DNA of 6,463 nucleotides, taken from assembly GCA_964496245.1 (NCBI GenBank), contig CAZBZG010000269.1:1-6463 (forward strand), read 5' to 3'. Source of the DNA: CAZBZG01 sp964496245 (GTDB lineage: Bacteria; Planctomycetota; SZUA-567). The position numbers and the translations under genes are program-made. Of this stretch, positions 1 to 6,413 are shown piece by piece (within the stretch, counting starts at the first letter, position 1; each line of letters opens with the position of its first letter). The notes under the pieces were generated by a model, which was not told the DNA's origin, did no database searches, and saw nothing but the letters and a program-made list of their open reading frames with translations.

Positions 1-2
1 AC

Positions 3-65
3 GAGGACCGCTCCTTCACGATCGACCTGGAAGGCTTCGGCGTGCGCACCCTGCGGATCGAGTAG
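3..65 (+). CDS. C-terminal end of an upstream protein (partial)
   Basis: The window opens inside a reading frame whose last 20 codons end FTIDLEGFGVRTLRIE before a TAG stop at 63-65. The alternating hydrophobic pattern and the ending GVRTLRI look like the last strands of a beta-sandwich domain. Several large glycoside hydrolases, including GH38 alpha-mannosidases, end in similar sequences of the type PFGIRTLRL. That resemblance is from memory and rests on very few residues, so the family is a guess. The codon use and the + strand position fit it being the preceding gene of the same cluster. About 120 bases separate it from the sulfatase. The start and most of the gene lie outside the window. 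Confidence 0.55.
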   Translation, partial: EDRSFTIDLEGFGVRTLRIE

Positions 66-91
66 GCGCCGGAGACGAACACCCGACCGGA

Positions 92-104
92 CGGGAGGCG
101 TTGC
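92..104 (+). repeat. 13-base intergenic repeat, copy 1
   Basis: CGGGAGGCGTTGC occurs here and again, exactly, at 1608-1620. Both copies lie in the spacer just downstream of a stop codon (26 and 18 bases after it) and upstream of the next gene. This copy has only the left half of the palindrome seen at the second copy. No function is known; chance is possible in GC-rich DNA. Confidence 0.4.
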
Positions 105-166
105 CGTTCGGCCGGATCGCGGCCGCTCCGCGGCTGTTCGACCTCGTGAGACAACAACGCCGCGCT

Positions 167-177
167 GAAAGGAAAGG
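167..177 (+). promoter_or_regulatory. Ribosome binding site of the sulfatase gene
   Basis: GAAAGGAAAGG is a tandem purine-rich Shine-Dalgarno sequence. Its second half (AAAGG, ending at 177) is 8 bases from the GTG at 186; its first half (GAAAGGA, ending at 173) is 6 bases from a TTG at 180. Both starts are in frame, so the site does not fully separate them. GTG is preferred because it is the commoner start codon and gives the usual sulfatase opening MSKPHILF. Confidence 0.6.
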
Positions 178-185
178 CTTTGGCC

Positions 186-1589
186 GTGAGCAAACCGCAC
201 ATCCTCTTCTTCCTGTCCGATCAGCACAGCCCGCACGTGGCCGGGTGCTACGGCGACGCCTACGTGCATACGCCTACGCTGGATCGCCTGGCGCGGGAAG
301 GCGTGCGCTTCGACGCCTGCTACTGCGACAATCCGCTCTGCGTGCCCTCCCGCATGGCCATGCTGACCGGCCAGTGCGGCCATCGGTTGCAGATCTGGAC
401 GAACAATGATTCGCTCGACTCCACCGTACCCACGCTGGCCCACGGCATGGCCATCGCCGGTTACCGGACCGTGCTGACCGGGCGCATGCACTTCGTCGGC
501 GGGGACCAGCACCACGGGTTCGAGGAGCGCGTGGTGGGCGATGTGACCAGCGGCTATGTGGGCATGAACCGCGCCGAGCACCGCTTCCGCGGCTACTACG
601 GCGACCTCTCCTGCGTCGGGGAGGGCAATTCCTTCGACCTGTGCTACGACACCACCGTGGCCATGGAGGCCTGCCGCATCATTCGCGACCACGAGGTGTC
701 GGGCGATCCCCGGCCGCTCTTTCTCATGGTCTCCTTCTACTCGCCCCACGACCCGTACGTGATGCCCGCCGATCGCCTGGCGCCGTACCTGGACTGCGAC
801 GACGAACCCGTCGACGCCGCGCCCGAGACACTGCCCAGCTATTCGCAGAAACGCCTGCAGAACTTCGGCTGGGACGCTGACACCCGCCGCCGGGCGCGCG
901 CCGCCTACCGGGCCAAGACCCAGTTCGTGGACGAACTCATGGAGAAGGTGGTGGTGGCCTGGCGCGAGAGCCCGCTGGCGGAGAACACGGTGACGGTCTA
1001 CACCTCGGATCATGGCGACCTGCAGGGCGAGCACGGGCTCTGGGCCAAGGGGTCGTACTACGAGGGTTCGGCGCGGGTGCCGCTGCTCTTGAGCGCGCCC
1101 GGTCGGCTGGAAGCCGGACGTGTTGTGGATCGACCGCTCAGCCTCATCGATCTCGGCCCCACGCTCCTGGATCTGGCCGGCGCACCGCCCCTGCCGCAGG
1201 CGTCCGGCCGCTCCGTCTGGCCGGCCTTGCAGGGCGACACAAACGCGTGGCCGGAGTGCGTCTACAGCGAGCAGGCGAAGCCCGCCGCCGACGAAGCCAG
1301 TCGCATGGTGCGCCAGGGACCGTGGAAGTACATCCACTACACCGGCAACGAAGCGGAACTCTACCATCTGGACGACGATCCGAATGAATGCCGCAACCTC
1401 GCGGAGGACCCGCAGCACGCTGACACGCGCCGTCGCCTGCACGAACGGCTCTTCGCAGACGGCTGGGACCCGGAAGCGATCCGCGCCCGCTTGGCCCGCC
1501 GCGCGTCGGAATACAAGTACCTCTACCAGTACGCCCGCGCCCGCGAACCGCGCGACTCCGTCCAGTGGGGGCTGCCGGCGCAGCTTTGA
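186..1589 (+). CDS. Cytoplasmic Cys-type sulfatase (alkaline-phosphatase superfamily)
   Basis: A 467-residue sulfatase, predicted to hydrolyse a sulfate ester, possibly on a sugar or small alcohol. Seen: N-terminal HILFFLSDQH with metal ligand Asp12; the signature CVPSR at 52-56 followed by AMLTG, where Cys52 would be converted to formylglycine by a separate enzyme; HGFEERVVGD near 110; FYSPHDPY with His188; SDHGD with Asp275 and His276 as metal ligands; WAKGSYYEGSARVP with Lys288. The layout and length fit the choline-sulfatase-like and phosphonate-monoesterase-like branch, but the substrate cannot be read from sequence. The usual GKMHF/GKWH lysine is Arg100 (GRMHF). There is no signal peptide, so it should act in the cytoplasm. 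An in-frame TTG at 180 is an alternative start. The gene looks intact and is followed after 95 bases by the damaged gene at 1685. Confidence 0.93.
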   Translation: MSKPHILFFLSDQHSPHVAGCYGDAYVHTPTLDRLAREGVRFDACYCDNPLCVPSRMAMLTGQCGHRLQIWTNNDSLDSTVPTLAHGMAIAGYRTVLTGRMHFVGGDQHHGFEERVVGDVTSGYVGMNRAEHRFRGYYGDLSCVGEGNSFDLCYDTTVAMEACRIIRDHEVSGDPRPLFLMVSFYSPHDPYVMPADRLAPYLDCDDEPVDAAPETLPSYSQKRLQNFGWDADTRRRARAAYRAKTQFVDELMEKVVVAWRESPLAENTVTVYTSDHGDLQGEHGLWAKGSYYEGSARVPLLLSAPGRLEAGRVVDRPLSLIDLGPTLLDLAGAPPLPQASGRSVWPALQGDTNAWPECVYSEQAKPAADEASRMVRQGPWKYIHYTGNEAELYHLDDDPNECRNLAEDPQHADTRRRLHERLFADGWDPEAIRARLARRASEYKYLYQYARAREPRDSVQWGLPAQL

Positions 1590-1607
1590 TCCGGCCGCGT
1601 CCGCGAG

Positions 1608-1625
1608 CGGGAGGCGTTGCAACGC
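1608..1625 (+). repeat. 13-base repeat copy 2 with a 12-base palindrome
   Basis: Bases 1608-1620 repeat CGGGAGGCGTTGC from 92-104. Here the repeat runs into a perfect 12-base palindrome, GCGTTGCAACGC, at 1614-1625. A palindrome without a loop does not make a terminator hairpin, and no T-run follows. It lies between the sulfatase stop and the next start, 10 bases upstream of a TTGACG hexamer at 1635-1640, so an operator is possible. No good -10 element was found. Confidence 0.35.
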
Positions 1626-1670
1626 ATGATCTGCTTGACGGTATGCCTGCGGCCACCCCAGTCTTGTTCT

Positions 1671-1677
1671 GAAAGGA
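1671..1677 (+). promoter_or_regulatory. Ribosome binding site for the gene at 1685
   Basis: GAAAGGA lies 7 bases upstream of the ATG at 1685. It shares GAAAGGA with the sulfatase site and resembles the AAAGG and AAAGGA sites at 2256 and 4555. It supports 1685 as the genuine start of a gene that is now damaged. Confidence 0.65.
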
Positions 1678-1684
1678 CACCTGT

Positions 1685-2204
1685 ATGCAATTCGACTCCG
1701 ATCAACTATGCGCCCGGTTGGTTCTGGACGACGACCTGCCGCGCCTCTCGCTGCAGCACGCCGACACCGAGGTGCAGTGGGGTCCGGCGCCGCTGGTGCA
1801 CATGGACGTCTTCAACGCCATGGATCAGCGCCTCGACCCGCCGGAGCCCCCCAAGGTGTATGCATCCACCCCCATCGCCGGCGGCGTGCACCTGGAGCTG
1901 CGGGATCGCCTGCACCAGATCGTGGTCGGCTTGACGCTCACGCTCGACGAGGCGGACCGGGAGCTGGCCTACATTCCCTTCCGCACCGATCCCGCGCTGT
2001 TGCACACCCCCGCGCAACGGGTGCGCCTTCCGCCGCATCTACGACCTGTGCTGCAAGCGGTTCGCCCATCTCCAGCAGCAGCCCATCACCCGCTGGCAGC
2101 GCGAAGCCGAGGGCGTGGAATGCACCGCGTTCGCCGACGGCACGGACGTGCACGCCGATTTCAACCGCGAGACCGTGCACGTGAACGGCGAGGAGGTCGT
2201 CTGA
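1685..2204 (+). pseudogene. Frameshifted, shortened glycosidase-like protein
   Basis: The reading frame from ATG 1685 makes sense for about 109 residues, to LLHTP. It includes GGVHLELRDRLHQIVVGL and LTLDEADRELAYIPF, like the N-terminal beta-sandwich of large glycoside-hydrolase-type proteins. Beyond the run of five C at 2007-2011 this frame becomes arginine-rich and low in complexity, ending only at 2272. The neighbouring frame gives convincing protein from 2013: CAFRRIYDLCCKRF, then TRWQREAEG, then CTAFADGTDVHADFNRE, ending in TGA at 2202-2204. The FADGT-V-F pattern resembles the last strands of TIM-barrel glycosidase-like families. Removing one C would join the two into 172 residues. That is far shorter than the 600-750 residues expected for a protein with such ends, so the catalytic middle seems deleted as well. 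A sequencing error, or a real short family, are alternatives. The family is not firmly recognised. Confidence 0.6.
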
Positions 2205-2255
2205 GCGCGGCCGATCGTCAGCGCGCAAACGCCATTCAGACCAGAAGCCAATCGC

Positions 2256-2260
2256 AAAGG
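2256..2260 (+). promoter_or_regulatory. Ribosome binding site of the PHP gene
   Basis: AAAGG ends 8 bases before the ATG at 2269. It supports that start, which lies 64 bases after the TGA at 2204 that ends the shifted frame of the previous gene. Confidence 0.55.
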
Positions 2261-2268
2261 CGCATCCA

Positions 2269-4482
2269 ATGAACATCGCCATCCCGTTGAAAGACCTGTT
2301 CAGCCATCCCGACGCCGACTGCCTGGAGATGCTGCTACGCTATCCGCCGCTGGAGCGAGAGGAGGAGAACGACGCGCCCCACCGCCTCTGGCTGCTCGTG
2401 GCCGAGGGCAGCCCCACGCTGAGCATTACCGGGAGCGATTACGCGCCGGTCGAGGTGTGCGAAACAGGCGGCGCGCGCTGGATCGACTATGGCACGAGCG
2501 AGCGCCTCATCGCCCACCATCCGCCGCTGGAGGTGCGCGGCTGCTCCGCCGTCCATGCCCACGGAGCGCACCTGGTGGTGACCGACAAGACGGACCTGTC
2601 CCTGGCCGGCAAGACGCTGGAGGAAGCCGAAGTACTGCTCTACGGCCTGCGCCGGGCCGACGCCGGCACGTCCGGCATCTCGCCCGCGCGCACGCCGGTC
2701 GGCCAGCCCGCCACGTTCACCGTGGATTACGCGGCCGGCGCCAAGGGACTCGCCGCCGGTAGCCTGCTCCGGTTCACCCTGCCGCGCATGTTCTCCCGCC
2801 CGCAGACCGACGACCCCGCTGCGTCGGGCTACCTGCAGGTCCTGCGCAGCGACGCCCAACTGGCGTTGGTCTCCATCGACCTCTCCTACATGTCCCACGA
2901 AAAGGTGGACATCGTCTACCGCCTGCAGTCGGACCTAGCGGCTTTCGGCGTCGTGCGGCTGCAGTACCACACGGACGTCGCGTTCCTATTCACCTCCCGC
3001 TGGGAGGGCGAGCGCATGCCGGACTGGTATTCGCTGGTCGCGCCGCTGACGGTCAGCGTCTCCACCGGCTCGGTGCGCACCTGGATCTGGCTGGCCGATG
3101 GCGCCGGCCACAGCGTGGCGTTCACGCCGGGACCGGCCGAGCGGCTGCACCTCTTCCTGCCCGGCCGGCGGCGCGCCGACGAGCCCCTGCACCTGCGTGG
3201 CACGATCACCGACCGCTACCGCAATCCCCCCGCCTTCGACCAGCCCCTGGACTTCGCCTACGACCTGCAGCTGGAAGACACCGCCGGCAACGTCATGGAT
3301 CTCGCGCTCGACGGCTCCAGCCTCGAAGCGCCGCACCGGTTCGCCATTCCCCTGCCCGACCTGGAGCCGGGCGTCTACCGCGCCTGCGCCCGGAAGCGGG
3401 AGACAGGCGAGGTGATCGCCCGCAGCAACCCGCTGGAGGTGCTGCCGGCAAAGGACCAAGAGACGCCGCGCATCTACTGGGGCGAGCTGCACACCCATTC
3501 CGAGATGAGCGACGGCTACGGGGACTTTGCCGAGCTCTACCGGCATGCGCGCGACCAAGGCGCCATGGACTTCGTCTCCGCGGCCGACCACCTGATGAGC
3601 TTCTGCGAGACCGAGTGGCTGCACATGCAGGACATCGCCAACCGCTTCGACGATCCGGAGCGCTTCTGCGCGCTCATCGGCTACGAGTGGCAGGCCCGCT
3701 GCGTCTACACCAGCCGCCGGCGTCTGCGTTCCTATCGCGAGCCCACCCAGAGCGAGCTCGCCGGCCTGATGACCTTCTACCGCGGCGACCCGGAGGTGGT
3801 GCTCGGACCGCACGCCCCGCTGGGCCACCGGCTGGACTGGCAGCACCACGACCCCGGGGTACAACGCTTCGTGGAAATGAGCGCCACCTGGGGCGTGAAC
3901 GATTTCCGCGACAACCCCCGTGCCCCGGATTGGATCGGGCCCGACGAGGGGCTGACCATCAACGACATCCTGCGCACCGGCGCGCGCCTGGGCTTCACCG
4001 GCGGCGGCGACATCCACTGCGGCCGCGCCGGCTTCTCCAACGAAGACCCCGACCGCCAGGGAACCATGCCGCACGATCAATACTACCTGCACCTCTACAA
4101 GGACGGCATGACCGGCGCCGTGCTCAACCGGCTGGATCGCAACGCGCTGATCCAGGGCATCCGCAACCGGCAGACCTATGCCACCACCGGCGCGCGCATC
4201 CTGCTGGACTTCAGCGTCGGCCAGCTGGCCATGGGGCAGGAAGGCCGGCCCGGCGAGCACCGCTGTCGCGCCATTGTCCACGCCGCTGCGCCGCTCGCGC
4301 GCCTGCGCATCATCCGCGACGGCGAGGTCGCGTACGAGCAGGACGAAACCGGTCTCGACGCCGCACTCGACTGGCTGGACCCCGCACCGGGCGACCAGCC
4401 CCATTATTACTATGTGGACGTGCGCCAGCAGGACAGCGAGATGGCCTGGTCCAGCCCGGTCTATACCGATGCGCCAGCGTAG
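2269..4482 (+). CDS. Multidomain PHP-type metallohydrolase (DUF3604 / CehA-McbA-like)
   Basis: A 737-residue protein of unknown substrate. Residues 1-400 are beta-rich and seem to hold two or three sandwich or Ig-like regions; the last, about 290-400, ends LEPGVYRACARKRETGE. A PHP-type metal site follows: GELHTHSEMSDG (His408, His410, Asp415), SAADH (Asp440, His441), GYEWQ (Glu473), GPHAPLGH (His515, His520) and GGGDIHCGRAG (Asp581, His583). NRQTYATTGARI, about residues 638-649, leads into a C-terminal beta domain ending MAWSSPVYTD. This order is known from DUF3604 and CehA/McbA proteins, in which the PHP fold hydrolyses phosphoesters, carbamates or similar bonds. All expected ligands are present, so it should be active. 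It has no signal peptide or membrane segment. Neighbouring sulfatase and GH65-like genes suggest a role in carbohydrate or modified-sugar breakdown; this is inference. The gene looks complete. Confidence 0.88.
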   Translation: MNIAIPLKDLFSHPDADCLEMLLRYPPLEREEENDAPHRLWLLVAEGSPTLSITGSDYAPVEVCETGGARWIDYGTSERLIAHHPPLEVRGCSAVHAHGAHLVVTDKTDLSLAGKTLEEAEVLLYGLRRADAGTSGISPARTPVGQPATFTVDYAAGAKGLAAGSLLRFTLPRMFSRPQTDDPAASGYLQVLRSDAQLALVSIDLSYMSHEKVDIVYRLQSDLAAFGVVRLQYHTDVAFLFTSRWEGERMPDWYSLVAPLTVSVSTGSVRTWIWLADGAGHSVAFTPGPAERLHLFLPGRRRADEPLHLRGTITDRYRNPPAFDQPLDFAYDLQLEDTAGNVMDLALDGSSLEAPHRFAIPLPDLEPGVYRACARKRETGEVIARSNPLEVLPAKDQETPRIYWGELHTHSEMSDGYGDFAELYRHARDQGAMDFVSAADHLMSFCETEWLHMQDIANRFDDPERFCALIGYEWQARCVYTSRRRLRSYREPTQSELAGLMTFYRGDPEVVLGPHAPLGHRLDWQHHDPGVQRFVEMSATWGVNDFRDNPRAPDWIGPDEGLTINDILRTGARLGFTGGGDIHCGRAGFSNEDPDRQGTMPHDQYYLHLYKDGMTGAVLNRLDRNALIQGIRNRQTYATTGARILLDFSVGQLAMGQEGRPGEHRCRAIVHAAAPLARLRIIRDGEVAYEQDETGLDAALDWLDPAPGDQPHYYYVDVRQQDSEMAWSSPVYTDAPA

Positions 4483-4554
4483 ACGGTCTTGTGCTGTCTG
4501 CGGCGGCAGCCTGCACGACATCCGGCGGCGAAACGGCCGTCAACTTCTATCGGA

Positions 4555-4560
4555 AAAGGA
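4555..4560 (+). promoter_or_regulatory. Ribosome binding site of the 50-codon remnant
   Basis: AAAGGA, within GGAAAAGGA, sits 5 bases before ATG 4566. It is as good as the sites of the intact genes, so a real gene probably began here. Confidence 0.5.
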
Positions 4561-4565
4561 TTCCC

Positions 4566-4718
4566 ATGCGTGCGCCATTGGCAAGTATTTCGGAAGGATT
4601 CGAGGCATCGCTCGGTCGCGGCAGCAACGGCTGGTTCGCCGCTGAGGCCGAGCGCGCGCCCGATCTCGCGCGGCCTGTGCTCGGCCACACCTCCCCGTTC
4701 TTCGTCGACGTATCCTGA
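4566..4718 (+). pseudogene. C-terminal remnant of a second PHP/CehA-McbA-like hydrolase
   Basis: A 50-codon frame from ATG 4566 to TGA 4716-4718. Its second half contains SNGWFAAEAERAPDL and then LGHTSPFFVDVS. This matches the closing strands of CehA/McbA-type PHP hydrolases, which commonly end in a pattern like SSWIAAR followed by AHTSPVYV. The comparison is from memory. Nothing else of such a protein is present: no HTH motif, no metal ligands. The ATG follows a good AAAGGA site after 83 bases of non-coding spacer, so the gene seems to have lost its body by an in-frame deletion that joined the first few codons to the last 35-40. A translated 50-residue peptide remains possible, and a chance frame cannot be excluded. 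It ends 27 bases before the GH65-like start. Confidence 0.5.
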
Positions 4719-4733
4719 CGCCGTTTCTCTTGC

Positions 4734-4739
4734 AGAGGA
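4734..4739 (+). promoter_or_regulatory. Ribosome binding site of the GH65-like gene
   Basis: AGAGGA lies 6 bases before the ATG at 4746. It supports this start over an ATG at 4728, which opens a different frame that is low-complexity and arginine-rich. Confidence 0.6.
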
Positions 4740-4745
4740 CGAACC

Positions 4746-6413
4746 ATGCAGCAGCAACGACAGACCGCCTCCATCCCGGATCGCAACGACGCCTATGTGG
4801 CCAACGGCGTGATCGGGCTTCTCGTGCCCGAGGTGCCGTGCTTCGCGCGCCGCGCTTTCGTCTCCGGTTTTGTGGCCCTCGGCCCGGAAGCCGAGGGCGA
4901 AGAGCAGTTCCCCGCGCCCTATCCGCTGGGGCTCGACCTGGCCGTGAACGGCTGGTGGGTGAGCGAGTATCCGAGCCTGGCCGTCTTCCGCGAGCAGACG
5001 CTCGACTTTGCCACCGGCGAGCTCGTGAGCCGTTTCGACGTGCGCGCGCCCGCGGCCACGCTCGAGGTGGAGGTGCTCACGTTCGTCAGCCGGACGCAGC
5101 CGTTTGTGGCCCTGCAGCGGACCTCGGTGCGCGCGGACAAGCCGTGCCGGCTGGTGCTGCGGGCGCAGATCGACTGGCGCGGGCACACGGGCCGGCTCTG
5201 CAAGCGGGTCATGACCGGCCGCCACAATGCGCCGCGCGCCGGCTACGGCGACCGCGACGCCATCGCGCTCTGGACCGGGCCGGGCGAGCTCAGCACGCTC
5301 GGGCTCGCGTACGACTCGGTCCTGACCGGGGCGGAGGAAGCGCGCCGCATGCGCAACGACTACGGGCACGAAGTCGACAAGGCCGAGACCCAGTACATCC
5401 TCGAGGCGCAGCCGGGCGAGACCTGCACCCTCGAACAGGTCGCTTCGCTGGTGCCGAGCGTGCGCCATCCCGAACCGCACTGGCAGGCGGGCCGCATGGT
5501 GGCCCACGCCCGCTGGCACGGCTTCGACCGGCTGCAGGAGGACAACCGCGCCGCCTGGGCCGACCTCTGGCGCGGGCGGCCCGTCTTCCAGGGCGCGGAG
5601 CCGCGCTGGCAGGACCTGAGCGACGCGTGCTTCTTCTATACGCACAGCTCCACGCACGCGAGCGCGTACACCGGCATCCCGCCGTTCGGCCTGAGCCACC
5701 GCAACTACAAGGGACACGTCTTCTGGGATTACGAGAGCTTCATGTTCCCCGGCGTGCTGCTGACCGCACCCCATGCGGCCCGGGCGGGCATGGTCTACCG
5801 CGGCCGGTGCCTGGAGATGGCCCGGCACAACGCCGCGCTCCACGGGCTGGCGGGCGCGCAGTTTCCCTGGCAGAGCGGGAATACGGGCGCAGAGGTCTGC
5901 ACCTTCTACACCAGCGCGCGGGAGTTTCACATCACCCCGGCCGTGGGGTTTGCCGTGGGCCAGTACTTGGCAGCCACGGACGACCGGCTCTTCCTGCGCG
6001 AGCACGGGTGGCCCATTCTGCGCGGGGTGGCCGAGTGGTGCGCGCACTTCGTGGTGCGTACGGAGCGCGGGTATGAGACCCGGCACCTGGCGAGCTCCAA
6101 CGAGCGGTTCCATGACGTGGACAACGACAGCCAGATGCACCTGTTCATGATCGGCGCGCTGCGCGCGGCCGCGCACTGGGGGCGGGCGCTGGGCGAACCC
6201 GTGCCAGCCGTGTGGGAGGAGATCGCCGACCACCTCTTCTTTCCCAGCGACCCGGAGACCGGAAGCGTGGTCCAGTTCGAGGGCTTTCCTCTGGCCACCG
6301 AGCCGCGGGCCTCGGTGGGGCCGCTCTGGGGGCTGTTCCCCATCGGGCATCAGTACGAAGAAACGACCGAGGCCGCCACCCGGGAGGCCTTTCTCAGTGC
6401 GCTGCATACTTAG
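4746..6413 (+). CDS. GH65-like glycoside hydrolase, 3'-truncated
   Basis: A 555-residue protein resembling family GH65 (trehalose/kojibiose phosphorylases, acid trehalase, glucosylgalactosyl-hydroxylysine glucosidase). Residues 1-260 form the N-terminal beta-sandwich: VANGVIGLLVPEVP, then REQTLDFATGELVSRFDV, then LTFVSRTQPFVAL. The (alpha/alpha)6 barrel starts near 280. Its hallmark GHVFWDYESFMFP is at 323-335, followed by FPWQSGNTGAEVC. Glu453 in SSNERFHDVDND aligns with the catalytic glutamate of the canonical PDEYHxxVDN motif, although the surrounding residues differ. The protein stops (TAG 6411-6413) just after GLFPIGHQYEETTEAATREAF. Relatives continue for perhaps 130-170 residues and finish the barrel, so it is probably truncated and may be inactive. 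The stop coincides with a sharp fall in GC. There is no signal peptide, so it would be cytoplasmic. Cleavage of a glucosyl or similar linkage is likely for the family; the substrate is unknown. Confidence 0.82.
   Translation: MQQQRQTASIPDRNDAYVANGVIGLLVPEVPCFARRAFVSGFVALGPEAEGEEQFPAPYPLGLDLAVNGWWVSEYPSLAVFREQTLDFATGELVSRFDVRAPAATLEVEVLTFVSRTQPFVALQRTSVRADKPCRLVLRAQIDWRGHTGRLCKRVMTGRHNAPRAGYGDRDAIALWTGPGELSTLGLAYDSVLTGAEEARRMRNDYGHEVDKAETQYILEAQPGETCTLEQVASLVPSVRHPEPHWQAGRMVAHARWHGFDRLQEDNRAAWADLWRGRPVFQGAEPRWQDLSDACFFYTHSSTHASAYTGIPPFGLSHRNYKGHVFWDYESFMFPGVLLTAPHAARAGMVYRGRCLEMARHNAALHGLAGAQFPWQSGNTGAEVCTFYTSAREFHITPAVGFAVGQYLAATDDRLFLREHGWPILRGVAEWCAHFVVRTERGYETRHLASSNERFHDVDNDSQMHLFMIGALRAAAHWGRALGEPVPAVWEEIADHLFFPSDPETGSVVQFEGFPLATEPRASVGPLWGLFPIGHQYEETTEAATREAFLSALHT

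Noticed and set aside
101..409. 102-codon frame at the left end
   Set aside because: It overlaps the sulfatase start region in another frame, is Arg-rich, and has no ribosome binding site at a credible distance.
1635..1667. TTGACG as the -35 box of a promoter before the gene at 1685
   Set aside because: No acceptable -10 hexamer lies 16-18 bases downstream; the best candidate is 22 bases away and weak.
2013..2272. Continuation of the 1685 frame to the stop at 2272
   Set aside because: The residues after the C run are Arg/Pro-rich and lack domain character, while the neighbouring frame is clearly protein-like to 2204. The continuation would also overlap the PHP start.
4490..4520. CTGCGGCGGCAG as a terminator after the PHP gene
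   Set aside because: The stem is only 4 bp and no T-run follows.
2986..4521. Open frame of 511 codons on the - strand
   Set aside because: It is antisense to the PHP gene, whose motifs are unambiguous; the product is Val/Ala/Gly-rich with no recognisable domain.
3615..4718. 367-codon + strand frame containing the 50-codon remnant
   Set aside because: The part before 4483 overlaps the PHP gene in another frame and is Arg/Pro/Ala-rich shadow. Only the segment from ATG 4566 looks like protein.
4730..6076. 448-codon + strand frame over the GH65-like gene
   Set aside because: Arg/Ala/Gly-rich shadow of the real frame, without motifs.
4461..6407. Long open frame of 648 codons on the - strand
   Set aside because: It lies antisense to the GH65-like gene, is rich in Arg, Ala, Gly and Pro, and shows no family motif. 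Long antisense frames are expected in such GC-rich codons.
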